Both the position numbers and the translations under genes were made by a program. The notes under the pieces were generated by a model. The model ran no database searches. It saw nothing but the letters and a program-made list of their open reading frames with translations, and was not told the DNA's origin. Shown in pieces: positions 19,220-27,970 of a stretch of DNA of 64,000 nucleotides. Source of the stretch: CAZHHH01 sp052400685 (lineage in GTDB: Bacteria; Bacteroidota; Bacteroidia; Bacteroidales; Marinilabiliaceae); NCBI GenBank assembly GCA_052400685.1, contig JBQTGJ010000016.1, one strand, 5' to 3'. The first letter of the stretch is position 1, and each line of letters starts with the position of its first letter.

Positions 19220-19954
19220 TTACCAATTTCGGTTCCGTGAACAAAGAACCTGATTCTTATATTTCAAATTAATCCATTTATAATCATTCCATTCCGTTGG
19301 CGACAACCCCTGCTCATATAAAGCTTTTAAGTTTCTGAGCTTTTCAGCTACGCGAACCGGGGGGCCCAGCAAAATCTGATGGTCCCCCACACGGGGCACC
19401 AAAATATAATCGTTGTTACGTCGAATATAAATCTGCTCAAACTGCGCATTCCAAAAATCATCTTCGGTAATAATACGCCCCACATTCAGCAAATCATTCA
19501 AATCATGAGGTATTGTTCCGTTAACCACTAATGTACGGGCAGCATAACGCTTTGAAACCGGAATACGATCGCCTGCCTTATCAAGATAATAACTTCCATC
19601 CGAAGCAAACAACCGCAACATTGGCACATGTTGTTTTACCTCGACATGTACCACTCCTTTCAACGTTTCATAAACCTCGCAAGACTTTACTGCTTTATGT
19701 TTAGTCACATAATCCTCAACCTCATTAAAATTAATATGATTAAGCCCAAAGCCAAGCATCTCGGGATATTTCTTGATAAGTGAAGCCCGTATCTCCTCCG
19801 AATCAACAAACCGCATTGACAGGCTATCCTTAACCACCACTTTAATATCTGAACAAATTGTGGTCCGACGACTAAACGACACAAACGAAAGCATCACCGG
19901 AAAATAAGCCAGTAACAATACCCACTTTAATATGTTTGTCCATCTGTTCATCAA
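19220..19954 (-). CDS. ftsQ: Cell division protein FtsQ
   Basis: Bitopic divisome scaffold that links early cytoplasmic and late periplasmic proteins. The 244 residues start with a short cytoplasmic part and one membrane segment (about 8-26, ILKWVLLLAYFPVMLSFVSF), followed by a POTRA-like region (SDIKVVVKDSLSMRFV ... YPEMLGFGLNHIN) and a beta domain that includes YYLDKAGDRIPVSKRY. The sequence is diverged but the topology and the position between murC and ftsA support the call. Two adjacent ATG codons exist; the first is used. A 212-base spacer separates it from murC. Confidence 0.88.
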   Translation of the reverse strand: MMNRWTNILKWVLLLAYFPVMLSFVSFSRRTTICSDIKVVVKDSLSMRFVDSEEIRASLIKKYPEMLGFGLNHINFNEVEDYVTKHKAVKSCEVYETLKGVVHVEVKQHVPMLRLFASDGSYYLDKAGDRIPVSKRYAARTLVVNGTIPHDLNDLLNVGRIITEDDFWNAQFEQIYIRRNNDYILVPRVGDHQILLGPPVRVAEKLRNLKALYEQGLSPTEWNDYKWINLKYKNQVLCSRNRNW

Positions 19955-20004
19955 TCAATGATCTATTAACAAATTGTAGAATTATGGTATCTGAATGAAA
20001 ACGA

Positions 20005-20095
20005 TATTTTTTTTGATGTCACCGTTTCAAACTTCACAAGTTCAAATATGAAGCTTTACTATCTACCACAAGCACTAAATATATTCTTTTTTATC
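20005..20095 (+). repeat. Possible remnant of dispersed repeat in the murC-ftsQ spacer
   Basis: TTTCAAACTTCACAAG, ATGAAGCTTTACT and ACAAGCACTAAAT resemble the copy at 34020-34090 (GAAGCTTTCTTAAAC, GTAAGCACTAAT). The match is weaker than for other copies. The spacer otherwise shows no promoter or hairpin. Confidence 0.3.
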
Positions 20096-20166
20096 CGACT
20101 GTTGAAGCCCAAAACAACTTATTTATCAACAGACGTGTTCATTACAATCATTCAATTCATATTTTA

Positions 20167-21558
20167 TTAAACACCTGCCTGTAGCTTCGACCATTGCGTC
20201 AACGGGTGCACAAGCCGGTCAATATCACCGGCTCCCATACTTACCAATACCATTGGTGATCTGTATTTCAAATTCGTAATTAACTGATCACGTGAGCCAT
20301 ACCAAACCGGGATATTATGAATATATTGCCCTATCAACTTCGAATCGACACCGGGTATCGGTTCTTCACGCGCCGGATAAATATCCAATAAATACAACTC
20401 ATCCAGCATGCTCAAAACCTGACCAAATGCCTCTGCAAAATCACGAGTCCGGGAATAAAGGTGTGGTTGAAAAACCCCAACCAACCGAAAATGATGATAA
20501 ATAGCCCTAATGCTGTTAAGTGTGGCTCTAATTTCTTCGGGATGATGCGCATAATCGTCAATATAAACCAGATTATTGCTCTTAATATGGGTATCGAACC
20601 GCCGGGCTATTCCTTTAAACACCGGCAAAGCACGAGTCAGCTCCAAAGGCTTCACCCCCTTTAGTAACGCCAGAGCGCAGGCTCCCACAGCATTTTCAAC
20701 ATTGAGCATACCCGGAATTCCCATATTGAGGTCATTAATTGTCCCTTTAGGCGTTACCAACGAAAAAGAATAAGTCCCATCATTTTTCAGAACGATATTG
20801 GTGGCATAAAAATCAGCCTCATCTGTTGCCGAATAGGTAACCAATTCAACCCCGTCGTTCAACTGCCAGGTAATATCCAATCCGGCCTTCGCCACCAAAG
20901 TACCGCCTTGAGGAATACGTAAAGCAAAATCGACAAAAGCCTTTCTTACCTCATCACGATCGCCATAAATATCCAAATGGTCAGCGTCAACTGCTGATAC
21001 CAACGCGATTGATGGTGTTAAATGTAAAAAAGAGCGATCGAATTCATCAGCCTCCAAAACGACAAAAGGCGATTTTTCGTCCAAGAGAAAATTGGTGCCA
21101 AAATTTTTCGAAATACCCCCTAAAAAAGCCGTACAACCATTAACACTGTCGCGAAACAAATGCGCGACAAGCGTCGATATAGTTGTTTTACCATGTGTTC
21201 CCGCTACACAAATAGCTTCAGAACCCCGTGTTATCAATCCCAATACTTCCGAACGCTTCTGAACAACAAAATTTTGTTCTCGAAAATAAAGTAACTGACG
21301 TTGCGAGGCAGGCACTGCTGGTGTATATATAACCAATGTGCCTGCCCTATTTCGAAAAGAATTTTGAATTAATTCCGGGTCATCAGAAAAAAACACTTCT
21401 ATCCCCTCAGCCACCAAAGCATCAGTCACAACCGAAGGGGTGCGATCGTAACCAGCTACAGGCATCTGCATACGATGAAAATAACGAGCCAGGGCACTCA
21501 TGCCAATTCCTCCAATACCCACCAGCCAAACACGTTTAAACATATCAGGATGAAACAT
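20167..21558 (-). CDS. murC: UDP-N-acetylmuramate--L-alanine ligase MurC
   Basis: Adds L-alanine to UDP-MurNAc with ATP, the first amino acid of the peptidoglycan stem. The 463 residues show the N-terminal nucleotide fold VWLVGIGGIGMSALA (10-24), the P-loop VAGTHGKTTISTLVAH (about 119-134), LEADEFDRSF, DADHLDIYGD, the C-terminal domain with YIDDYAHHPEEI and FQPHLYSRT. The first ATG (ATGTTTCATCCT) is used; a second ATG five codons on is equally possible. It follows murG by 8 bases. Confidence 0.97.
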   Translation of the reverse strand: MFHPDMFKRVWLVGIGGIGMSALARYFHRMQMPVAGYDRTPSVVTDALVAEGIEVFFSDDPELIQNSFRNRAGTLVIYTPAVPASQRQLLYFREQNFVVQKRSEVLGLITRGSEAICVAGTHGKTTISTLVAHLFRDSVNGCTAFLGGISKNFGTNFLLDEKSPFVVLEADEFDRSFLHLTPSIALVSAVDADHLDIYGDRDEVRKAFVDFALRIPQGGTLVAKAGLDITWQLNDGVELVTYSATDEADFYATNIVLKNDGTYSFSLVTPKGTINDLNMGIPGMLNVENAVGACALALLKGVKPLELTRALPVFKGIARRFDTHIKSNNLVYIDDYAHHPEEIRATLNSIRAIYHHFRLVGVFQPHLYSRTRDFAEAFGQVLSMLDELYLLDIYPAREEPIPGVDSKLIGQYIHNIPVWYGSRDQLITNLKYRSPMVLVSMGAGDIDRLVHPLTQWSKLQAGV

Positions 21559-21566
21559 TTCCGATT

Positions 21567-22682
21567 CTAATTAGTTTGTTTTTTGTCAATAATTTTCATC
21601 ACCTCCAGGGCAATATCTCTGTCGGCAGCCGGACGGGCCAATACCCGCACATTCTTCTCCAACTTGGCACGCAAACCGTCATTATTAAGTATCCGCAAGG
21701 CTTCAGGCAATAGATTGTCGTCGGTCAAATCATCCTTCACCAACACAGCAGCGTTAACATTCACCAGTGCCATGGCATTTTTTGTCTGATGATCTTCCGA
21801 TACATTAGGCGAAGGCACCAGCACGGCCGCCTTACCAAGCAGAGCCAACTCACTAATCGTACTAGCTCCGGCACGCGATACCACCACATCAGCAATGGCA
21901 TAAGCCAGATCCATCCGCTTGACAAAGGCCATCATTTTCACATTTTCAAGCTCTTTTACGGCCATAGCAGCTTCAATATCGTCATAATAATACTTTCCGG
22001 TTTGCCATAACACCTGAACAGGTAATCCCTGTAATTCCTCTATACGACAGAGCAATCCCTGATTGATACTTCGGGCGCCAAGGCTACCGCCAACAACAAG
22101 AATAGTAGAAAATGCGGGATTCAAGCCAAAATATTTATACCCTTCATTTTTCTCAAGATTAGAAGATAGTATAGAACGCACAGGATTTCCGGTAAATACG
22201 ATCTTCTCTTTTGGAAAAAAACGATCCATATCGGGATAAGCCACACAAATAGCCGCCGCCTTACGAGCCAAAATTTTATTGGTAACCCCGGGATAACTAT
22301 TTTGCTCCTGTATCAAAATTGGCACTCCTTTAGCTGATGCGGCCCGCAGTACCGGGCCACTGGCATAACCGCCCACCCCAACTGCCACTAATGGTTTAAA
22401 ACGACGAATAATACGCCACGATTGCCACATACTGGCCGCCAATTTGAAAAAGAAAGTAATATTTTTTAATGTGATGCGTCGTTGAAACCCGGCCACCGGC
22501 AAACCAACAATTTCATAGCCAGCGGCAGGCACCTTCTCCATCTCCATTCTTCCTTTAGCGCCCACAAAAAGAATTTTGCAATCGGGCATCTCCCGCTTCA
22601 GCGCATCGGCGATGGCAATAGCAGGAAAAATATGTCCGCCGGTTCCACCGCCGCTAATAATAATATGTGGTTGTTCAATCAT
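21567..22682 (-). CDS. murG: UDP-GlcNAc--undecaprenyl-pyrophosphoryl-MurNAc-pentapeptide transferase MurG
   Basis: GT28 glycosyltransferase that makes lipid II from lipid I at the inner face of the inner membrane. The 371-residue protein has the first G-loop ISGGGTGGHIFPAIAIAD (9-26), the second G-loop GVGGYASGP, GGSLGARSIN and the donor-binding SRAGASTISELA (about 268-279). It is part of the tightly packed dcw operon, 11 bases after ftsW. Confidence 0.97.
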   Translation of the reverse strand: MIEQPHIIISGGGTGGHIFPAIAIADALKREMPDCKILFVGAKGRMEMEKVPAAGYEIVGLPVAGFQRRITLKNITFFFKLAASMWQSWRIIRRFKPLVAVGVGGYASGPVLRAASAKGVPILIQEQNSYPGVTNKILARKAAAICVAYPDMDRFFPKEKIVFTGNPVRSILSSNLEKNEGYKYFGLNPAFSTILVVGGSLGARSINQGLLCRIEELQGLPVQVLWQTGKYYYDDIEAAMAVKELENVKMMAFVKRMDLAYAIADVVVSRAGASTISELALLGKAAVLVPSPNVSEDHQTKNAMALVNVNAAVLVKDDLTDDNLLPEALRILNNDGLRAKLEKNVRVLARPAADRDIALEVMKIIDKKQTN

Positions 22683-22693
22683 CTTCTTAACAT

Positions 22694-23884
22694 TTAAGCT
22701 TCCGGATTAATGGTCGCTGTTTCTGTATTTGTTTGTGTTTCCAATTCTTTCTGTTCCATATTATGGCGACTGACACTTAATATCAAACCAAAGGCCACAC
22801 AGGTAAATAAAACCGAAGTGGTACCGAGGCTAACCAATGGCAATGGCTGTCCGGTAACAGGGAAAACACCAACGGCCACCCCCATGTTAATAAAAGCCTG
22901 AGACGCCAGCATGAGCCCTAACCCAAAAGCCATAAAAGCGGGAAAGGTACGCTTACTCGAACTTACCAGCACACCCACTCTGGCCAACAATAATACATAA
23001 CAAAACATAATAATCAAGGCGCCAAACATGCCATATTCTTCGGCAATAATAGCATAAATAAAATCGCTGTAAGGATGGGGTAAAAAATTACGTTGAACGC
23101 TATTACCCGGCCCCTTACCAAAAAAACCACCCGAAGCGATGGCAATTTTACTTTGGTCGGCCTGATACGTAGAAGCGGGTCCGGCTAACTCCGGGTTAAA
23201 GAACTGTTCCACGCGTGAAGACCACGTTTTTGCCCGTGGCAGGAAATCAACATGATTGGCAAAAACCAGCACCAAAGCCACCAGACCAATAATGACGAAC
23301 CCGGTGGCAAACAAATATTTAAAAGGCACACGCCCCACAAACATCATAGCTGCACTAACGGCAACAATGAGCAATGCCGTTGAAAGGTTCTCGGTAAAAA
23401 TCAGGCCTGCCACCAGCCCCACATGGATCAATACCGGCCAGAAGGCTTCCCTGGCAGGCTCATCATCCTTTTGATAGCGTGACAGTATATTAGCCACATA
23501 AACAATTAATGTAAGTTTGGCCATTTCGGAAGGTTGAAATGTAATGCCAATTCCGGGGATGGTTAACCATCGGGATGCTTCATTCAGATTTACTCCCATA
23601 ACCAACGTTATCAGTAACAAACCCACCGAAACATATAACGCCAAAGCCGATAACCCAGCCACCCAATTCAACTTAACATTCAGCATCAGGATAATAATAC
23701 CAATACCTACCCCCAGAGATACAAACTGCTTAAAAAGATAATACGACGTATTACCCCCCTGCATTTTATAGGCCAAAAAACCTGTGGCACTGTATACCGA
23801 CAACAGGGATGCAATGGACAGAATAATGATGATCCACCAAATAGCGGTATCACCCTTCATATATTTCCTGACAAATCCACTCAT
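22694..23884 (-). CDS. ftsW: FtsW, SEDS-family peptidoglycan glycosyltransferase
   Basis: Polytopic SEDS protein that polymerises lipid II with its partner FtsI. The 396-residue protein has about ten membrane segments, TFQPSEMAKLTLIVYVAN with the conserved Pro-Ser-Glu (about 114-131), the loop with GGFFGKGPGNS and QRNFLPHPYSDFIYAIIAEE (about 250-285), and the late LPLVSLGTTSVL segment. Its start overlaps the murD stop by four bases (ATGA). Confidence 0.95.
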   Translation of the reverse strand: MSGFVRKYMKGDTAIWWIIIILSIASLLSVYSATGFLAYKMQGGNTSYYLFKQFVSLGVGIGIIILMLNVKLNWVAGLSALALYVSVGLLLITLVMGVNLNEASRWLTIPGIGITFQPSEMAKLTLIVYVANILSRYQKDDEPAREAFWPVLIHVGLVAGLIFTENLSTALLIVAVSAAMMFVGRVPFKYLFATGFVIIGLVALVLVFANHVDFLPRAKTWSSRVEQFFNPELAGPASTYQADQSKIAIASGGFFGKGPGNSVQRNFLPHPYSDFIYAIIAEEYGMFGALIIMFCYVLLLARVGVLVSSSKRTFPAFMAFGLGLMLASQAFINMGVAVGVFPVTGQPLPLVSLGTTSVLFTCVAFGLILSVSRHNMEQKELETQTNTETATINPEA

Positions 23885-25230
23885 TTCAATTCTTTTGCAT
23901 TATTCAACACCCATGTTTTAAACTGTTGTCCACGATGCTCATAATTATTAAACAAATCGAAACTGGCACAGGCCGGAGACAGCAATACCACATCACCTGG
24001 TTCCGCCAGACGTGAAGCTTCCTTCATCGCAGCATCCAATGATGCGGTATTTGCAACATACGACACTTCGCCGGAGAAAGCCTTCTCCAATTTTGAGTTA
24101 TCAACGCCCATGCACACCAACGCCTTCACCTTTTGCCTGACCAACTCAAGTAACGTTGAATAGTCGTTACCCTTATCTGTGCCACCGGCTATCCAAATCA
24201 CCGGTTTCGTCATGCTCTCCAAAGCATACCAGGTTGAATCAATATTAGTGGCTTTTGAATCGTTAATATAAGTCACCCCATTAACAACACCGGCCGGCTC
24301 CAGTCTGTGTTCAACGCCTTCGAAAGACATCAGCCCAGCGCGTACATCTTCCGGTGGAAGTCCCATACTAAAGGCCGCCAAACCAACGGCCATGGCATTA
24401 TAAAGATTGTGACGACCCTTAAGCGAAATATCAGCCACCGGCATCACCAATGTTAACCCTTTAAAATTAAGCACCATATTTTCGCCCTGAACTTTTGCCG
24501 CAGCATCATTGGTCGCCGAAAAAGACAACCATTGAGAAACCGGCTTCACATCTTTTAGGTTAGTTTTAAGCACCGGATCGTCACCTCCAAAAATAAAAAC
24601 ATCATCAGGCGTCTGATTCCGAAGAATCCGTAACTTGGCGTTAATATAATTTTTAAATTTATGATCGTACCGATCCAAATGGTCGGGCGTAATATTTGTT
24701 AAGATGGCCGTGTTACAACGGAACCGAAACATAACGTCGAGTTGAAAACTACTCAGCTCAATAACAAAACACTGCGGGTCACGACGGGCCAGCGTTCGAC
24801 AAGGACTAACACCCACATTTCCGGCCAAAACAGCATCAACACCAGCCTGTTTTAACGTATGATGCAGCCACATAGTGGTGGTGGTTTTGCCGTTGCTTCC
24901 AGTTATGCCGATCATCCGGGCCTTTGAATACCGCCCTGCCAGTTCAATGTCAGAAATAATTGGAATACCAATCTCTTTTAATGCCATTATCAACGGCGTA
25001 CTTTCAGGTATCCCAGGACTTTTAACAACCTCAGCCGCCTTAAGAATTCGCGTCTGAGAGTGACCACCTTCTTCAAAAGGAATCTCATTTTGGGTCAATT
25101 CATCGCGATAATGATCAGATAAGGTCCCTTTATCTGACACAAAAACATCAATACCTCTGGCTTTTGCCAACAAAGCGGCGCCAACACCACTTTCCCCTCC
25201 TCCTAATATAACCAGTTCGTTTTGCATCAT
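23881..25230 (-). CDS. murD: UDP-MurNAc-L-alanine--D-glutamate ligase MurD
   Basis: Adds D-glutamate to UDP-MurNAc-L-Ala. The 449-residue protein shows LGGGESGVGAALLA (9-22), the P-loop GITGSNGKTTTTMWLHH (about 108-124), LTNITPDHLDRY (about 178-189), and INDSKATNIDSTWYALES in the C-terminal half. The stop overlaps ftsW by four bases and the start overlaps the mraY stop by one base (TAATG), so translation is probably coupled. Confidence 0.96.
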   Translation of the reverse strand: MMQNELVILGGGESGVGAALLAKARGIDVFVSDKGTLSDHYRDELTQNEIPFEEGGHSQTRILKAAEVVKSPGIPESTPLIMALKEIGIPIISDIELAGRYSKARMIGITGSNGKTTTTMWLHHTLKQAGVDAVLAGNVGVSPCRTLARRDPQCFVIELSSFQLDVMFRFRCNTAILTNITPDHLDRYDHKFKNYINAKLRILRNQTPDDVFIFGGDDPVLKTNLKDVKPVSQWLSFSATNDAAAKVQGENMVLNFKGLTLVMPVADISLKGRHNLYNAMAVGLAAFSMGLPPEDVRAGLMSFEGVEHRLEPAGVVNGVTYINDSKATNIDSTWYALESMTKPVIWIAGGTDKGNDYSTLLELVRQKVKALVCMGVDNSKLEKAFSGEVSYVANTASLDAAMKEASRLAEPGDVVLLSPACASFDLFNNYEHRGQQFKTWVLNNAKELK

Positions 25231-26462
25231 TACCTGATTTTAAGTGTTACAATAGTCAAGACTGCCAAAATGATGCTAACAATCCAAAACCGGGTTACAA
25301 TTTTCGATTCAGGATAACCTTTCATTTGATAATGGTGATGCAAAGGTGCCATTTTAAATATGCGGCGACCTTCACCATATTTTCGTTTTGTATATTTAAA
25401 GTAAGAAACCTGCATCATCACGGAAATATTTTCAACCAAAAAGACACCGCAAAGAATAGGAATCAATAATTCAATACGAATCAAAATGGCAAATACAGCA
25501 ATAATGCCACCCAAAGTAAGGCTCCCTGTATCGCCCATAAACACCTGTGCCGGGAATGAGTTGTACCATAAAAATCCGATCGTGGCACCAATAAAGGCAC
25601 TCATAAACACCACCAACTCCTGCGATTCGGGGATAAACATAATTTGCAGGTAATCGGCATACACCACGTGACCCGACAAATAGGCAAAAATTCCCAGTGT
25701 CACCCCAATAATTGATGAAACGCCGGTGGCCAGGCCATCCAGACCATCCGTCATATTAGCACCATTGGACACTGCCGTGATAATAAAAATAACCACAAGG
25801 ACAAAAATTACCCAGCCCCAACTTCTGGCGTGCTCGCCCAAAAATCCTACAATAGAAGTATAATCAAGACGATTATTTTTAAAAAATGGGACATTGGTTA
25901 CCGGCGCATGAATGGTTTCCGTAACCACTTCCGGCATCTCACCTTCTGCCACTTCCACAATACCCGGGCCTTCTACCGGCGTAGAAATACGGGCAACCAC
26001 CCCATCGTTAAAATAAAGCGTTAAACCAACAATCAAACCAAGCCCAACCTGACCTAAAATTTTAAATCTGCCCGCCAATCCCTCTTTATTCTTTTTGAAG
26101 ACTTTAATATAATCATCTACAAAACCAATAATACCAAGCCACAATGTAGAAACAATCATTAAAATGATATACACATTATTAAGACGGCCAAACAACAATA
26201 CCGGAATTAGAATAGAAACAATAATAATGATCCCCCCCATGGTTGGAGTTCCCTTTTTCTGGTATTGACCTTCCAGCCCCAGATCACGAACCACCTCTCC
26301 TACTTGTTGTTTTTGCAACAACCTGATAACACGTTTCCCAATCACCGTTCCTAAAAGAAGCGCAACAATAACGGCCAATCCTGACCGAAATGTGATGTAT
26401 TGAAACATCCCGGCACCAGGAAAACTAAGTGATTGTAAATATTCAAAAAAAGAAAAAAGCAT
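25230..26462 (-). CDS. mraY: Phospho-N-acetylmuramoyl-pentapeptide-transferase MraY
   Basis: Polytopic enzyme that makes lipid I from UDP-MurNAc-pentapeptide and undecaprenyl phosphate. The 410-residue protein has PTMGGIIII near 73, FVDDYIKVFKKN (Asp pair, about 112-123), NGANMTDGLDGLATG (about 233-247), FMGDTGSLTLGG and the histidine-rich MAPLHHHYQMKGYPE (about 371-385). It is longer than E. coli MraY (360) because of an extra periplasmic-side stretch of about 45 residues around 155-205 (VEGPGIVEVAEGEMPEVV within it). I recall similar inserts in Bacteroidota homologues. Confidence 0.96.
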   Translation of the reverse strand: MLFSFFEYLQSLSFPGAGMFQYITFRSGLAVIVALLLGTVIGKRVIRLLQKQQVGEVVRDLGLEGQYQKKGTPTMGGIIIIVSILIPVLLFGRLNNVYIILMIVSTLWLGIIGFVDDYIKVFKKNKEGLAGRFKILGQVGLGLIVGLTLYFNDGVVARISTPVEGPGIVEVAEGEMPEVVTETIHAPVTNVPFFKNNRLDYTSIVGFLGEHARSWGWVIFVLVVIFIITAVSNGANMTDGLDGLATGVSSIIGVTLGIFAYLSGHVVYADYLQIMFIPESQELVVFMSAFIGATIGFLWYNSFPAQVFMGDTGSLTLGGIIAVFAILIRIELLIPILCGVFLVENISVMMQVSYFKYTKRKYGEGRRIFKMAPLHHHYQMKGYPESKIVTRFWIVSIILAVLTIVTLKIR

Positions 26463-26473
26463 GGCAAAGAGTA

Positions 26474-27931
26474 TTATTGATGTTCAAAAAAATCCTTAAT
26501 AATTTCACGGTCGTCAAAATGGGTACGAACGCCTTTTACTTCCTGATAGGTTTCGTGACCTTTCCCGGCAATCAAAACCACATCGCCCTGACGGGCCATA
26601 GAACAAGCGGCCCTGATAGCTTCCTTACGGTTGGTAATTGAGATCACACGTGAACGGTCGGTGGGCTGAACGCCCTCAAACATCTGCTGAATGATGGTTT
26701 CCGGCTCTTCAAAACGAGGGTTATCGGAGGTCAAAATAACTTTAGAACTGGCTTTGACAGCTTCAGCCGCCATTACTGGTCGCTTAAACGGATCTCTGTT
26801 TCCACCGGCCCCCACCACCGTTATCAGTTCATTGTGGGGTTGGCGTATTTGATTCAAAGCTTCCAACACATTTTTTAGAGCATCGGGCGTATGGGCATAA
26901 TCGACTACCGCGGTCACACCCTCTTTGCTTCTGAAAGTTTCAAACCGGCCATCAACCGGTTTCAGACGGCTCATTTGCGGCAATAAATCCTCGCTGTCCC
27001 ATCCCAATAAAACAGCAGCCCCATAAACGGCCACCAGATTGGACGCGTTAAAACGACCAATAAAAGGCGTCCACACCTCCTTATTATTCAATTCAAGCTG
27101 CATTCCTTCAAACAGATTCTCAATCACCTTCACCCGAAAATCGGCCATTTCGCGAGCCGAATAATATTTCTTAACAGCCTTACAATTTTGCAGCATAACG
27201 GCCCCATTTTTATCATCCCGATTGGATAGGGCAAAAGCATCAGCCGGCAATGCATCAAAAAAACATTTTTTTGCTTTCAGATAAGCCTCAAACGTCTTAT
27301 GATAATCCAGATGATCATGAGTCAGGTTCGTGAAAATTCCGCCGGCAAACTGAATACCATTAATACGTTTCTGAGCCACTGCATGAGAACTCACTTCTAT
27401 GAAGCAATATTCACAGCCTACGTCAACCATCCTTGCCATCAACTCATTAAGCATCAAGACATCTGGCGTAGTATGCGTTGCTTCAACCTTTTCCTCAGCA
27501 ATGCAATTAACCACCGTGGAACAAAGACCAGCTTTAAATCCCATATTCATAGCCAACCGATACAACAAAGAGGCAATCGTTGTTTTACCATTGGTTCCGG
27601 TAACACCAACCACTTTTAATTTTTCAGAAGGCCGGTTAAAATGACAAGCAGCCAATAAACCCAAAGCCTCAGCCGAATCATCGACCCGCACATAAATCAC
27701 GTCGGGATCGACCGTTTCCGGTAACTCTTCACAAATCACAGCGCTACAACCTGCGGCCACCGCTTTTGAAATAAACTGATGGCCATCGACGGCTGTCCCC
27801 CGCATAGCGACAAAAACTGTATTGGCAGCAGCTTTCCTGGAATCAAAAACAATGGATTCGACCATTGGATTCCCATCTCCTACCATTTCATCCACCTTCA
27901 GCAGGTTTAAATACTCATCAAGATGCCTCAT
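26474..27931 (-). CDS. murE: UDP-MurNAc-tripeptide ligase MurE (meso-diaminopimelate type)
   Basis: Adds the third stem-peptide residue. The 485-residue protein has the P-loop GVTGTNGKTTIASLLYR, THDHLDYHKTFEAY, VDYAHTPDALKNVL and the DNPR motif in LTSDNPRFEEPE, which marks meso-diaminopimelate use in this family. The start is placed at ATGAGGCATCTT; the frame can open 11 codons earlier at a TTG, but that extension does not fit the family's N-terminus. murF is not next to it, as is common in Bacteroidota. Confidence 0.96.
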   Translation of the reverse strand: MRHLDEYLNLLKVDEMVGDGNPMVESIVFDSRKAAANTVFVAMRGTAVDGHQFISKAVAAGCSAVICEELPETVDPDVIYVRVDDSAEALGLLAACHFNRPSEKLKVVGVTGTNGKTTIASLLYRLAMNMGFKAGLCSTVVNCIAEEKVEATHTTPDVLMLNELMARMVDVGCEYCFIEVSSHAVAQKRINGIQFAGGIFTNLTHDHLDYHKTFEAYLKAKKCFFDALPADAFALSNRDDKNGAVMLQNCKAVKKYYSAREMADFRVKVIENLFEGMQLELNNKEVWTPFIGRFNASNLVAVYGAAVLLGWDSEDLLPQMSRLKPVDGRFETFRSKEGVTAVVDYAHTPDALKNVLEALNQIRQPHNELITVVGAGGNRDPFKRPVMAAEAVKASSKVILTSDNPRFEEPETIIQQMFEGVQPTDRSRVISITNRKEAIRAACSMARQGDVVLIAGKGHETYQEVKGVRTHFDDREIIKDFFEHQ

Positions 27932-27970
27932 AAGCAATATATTTATAGCGACCCTCAGGTTCAACTTACA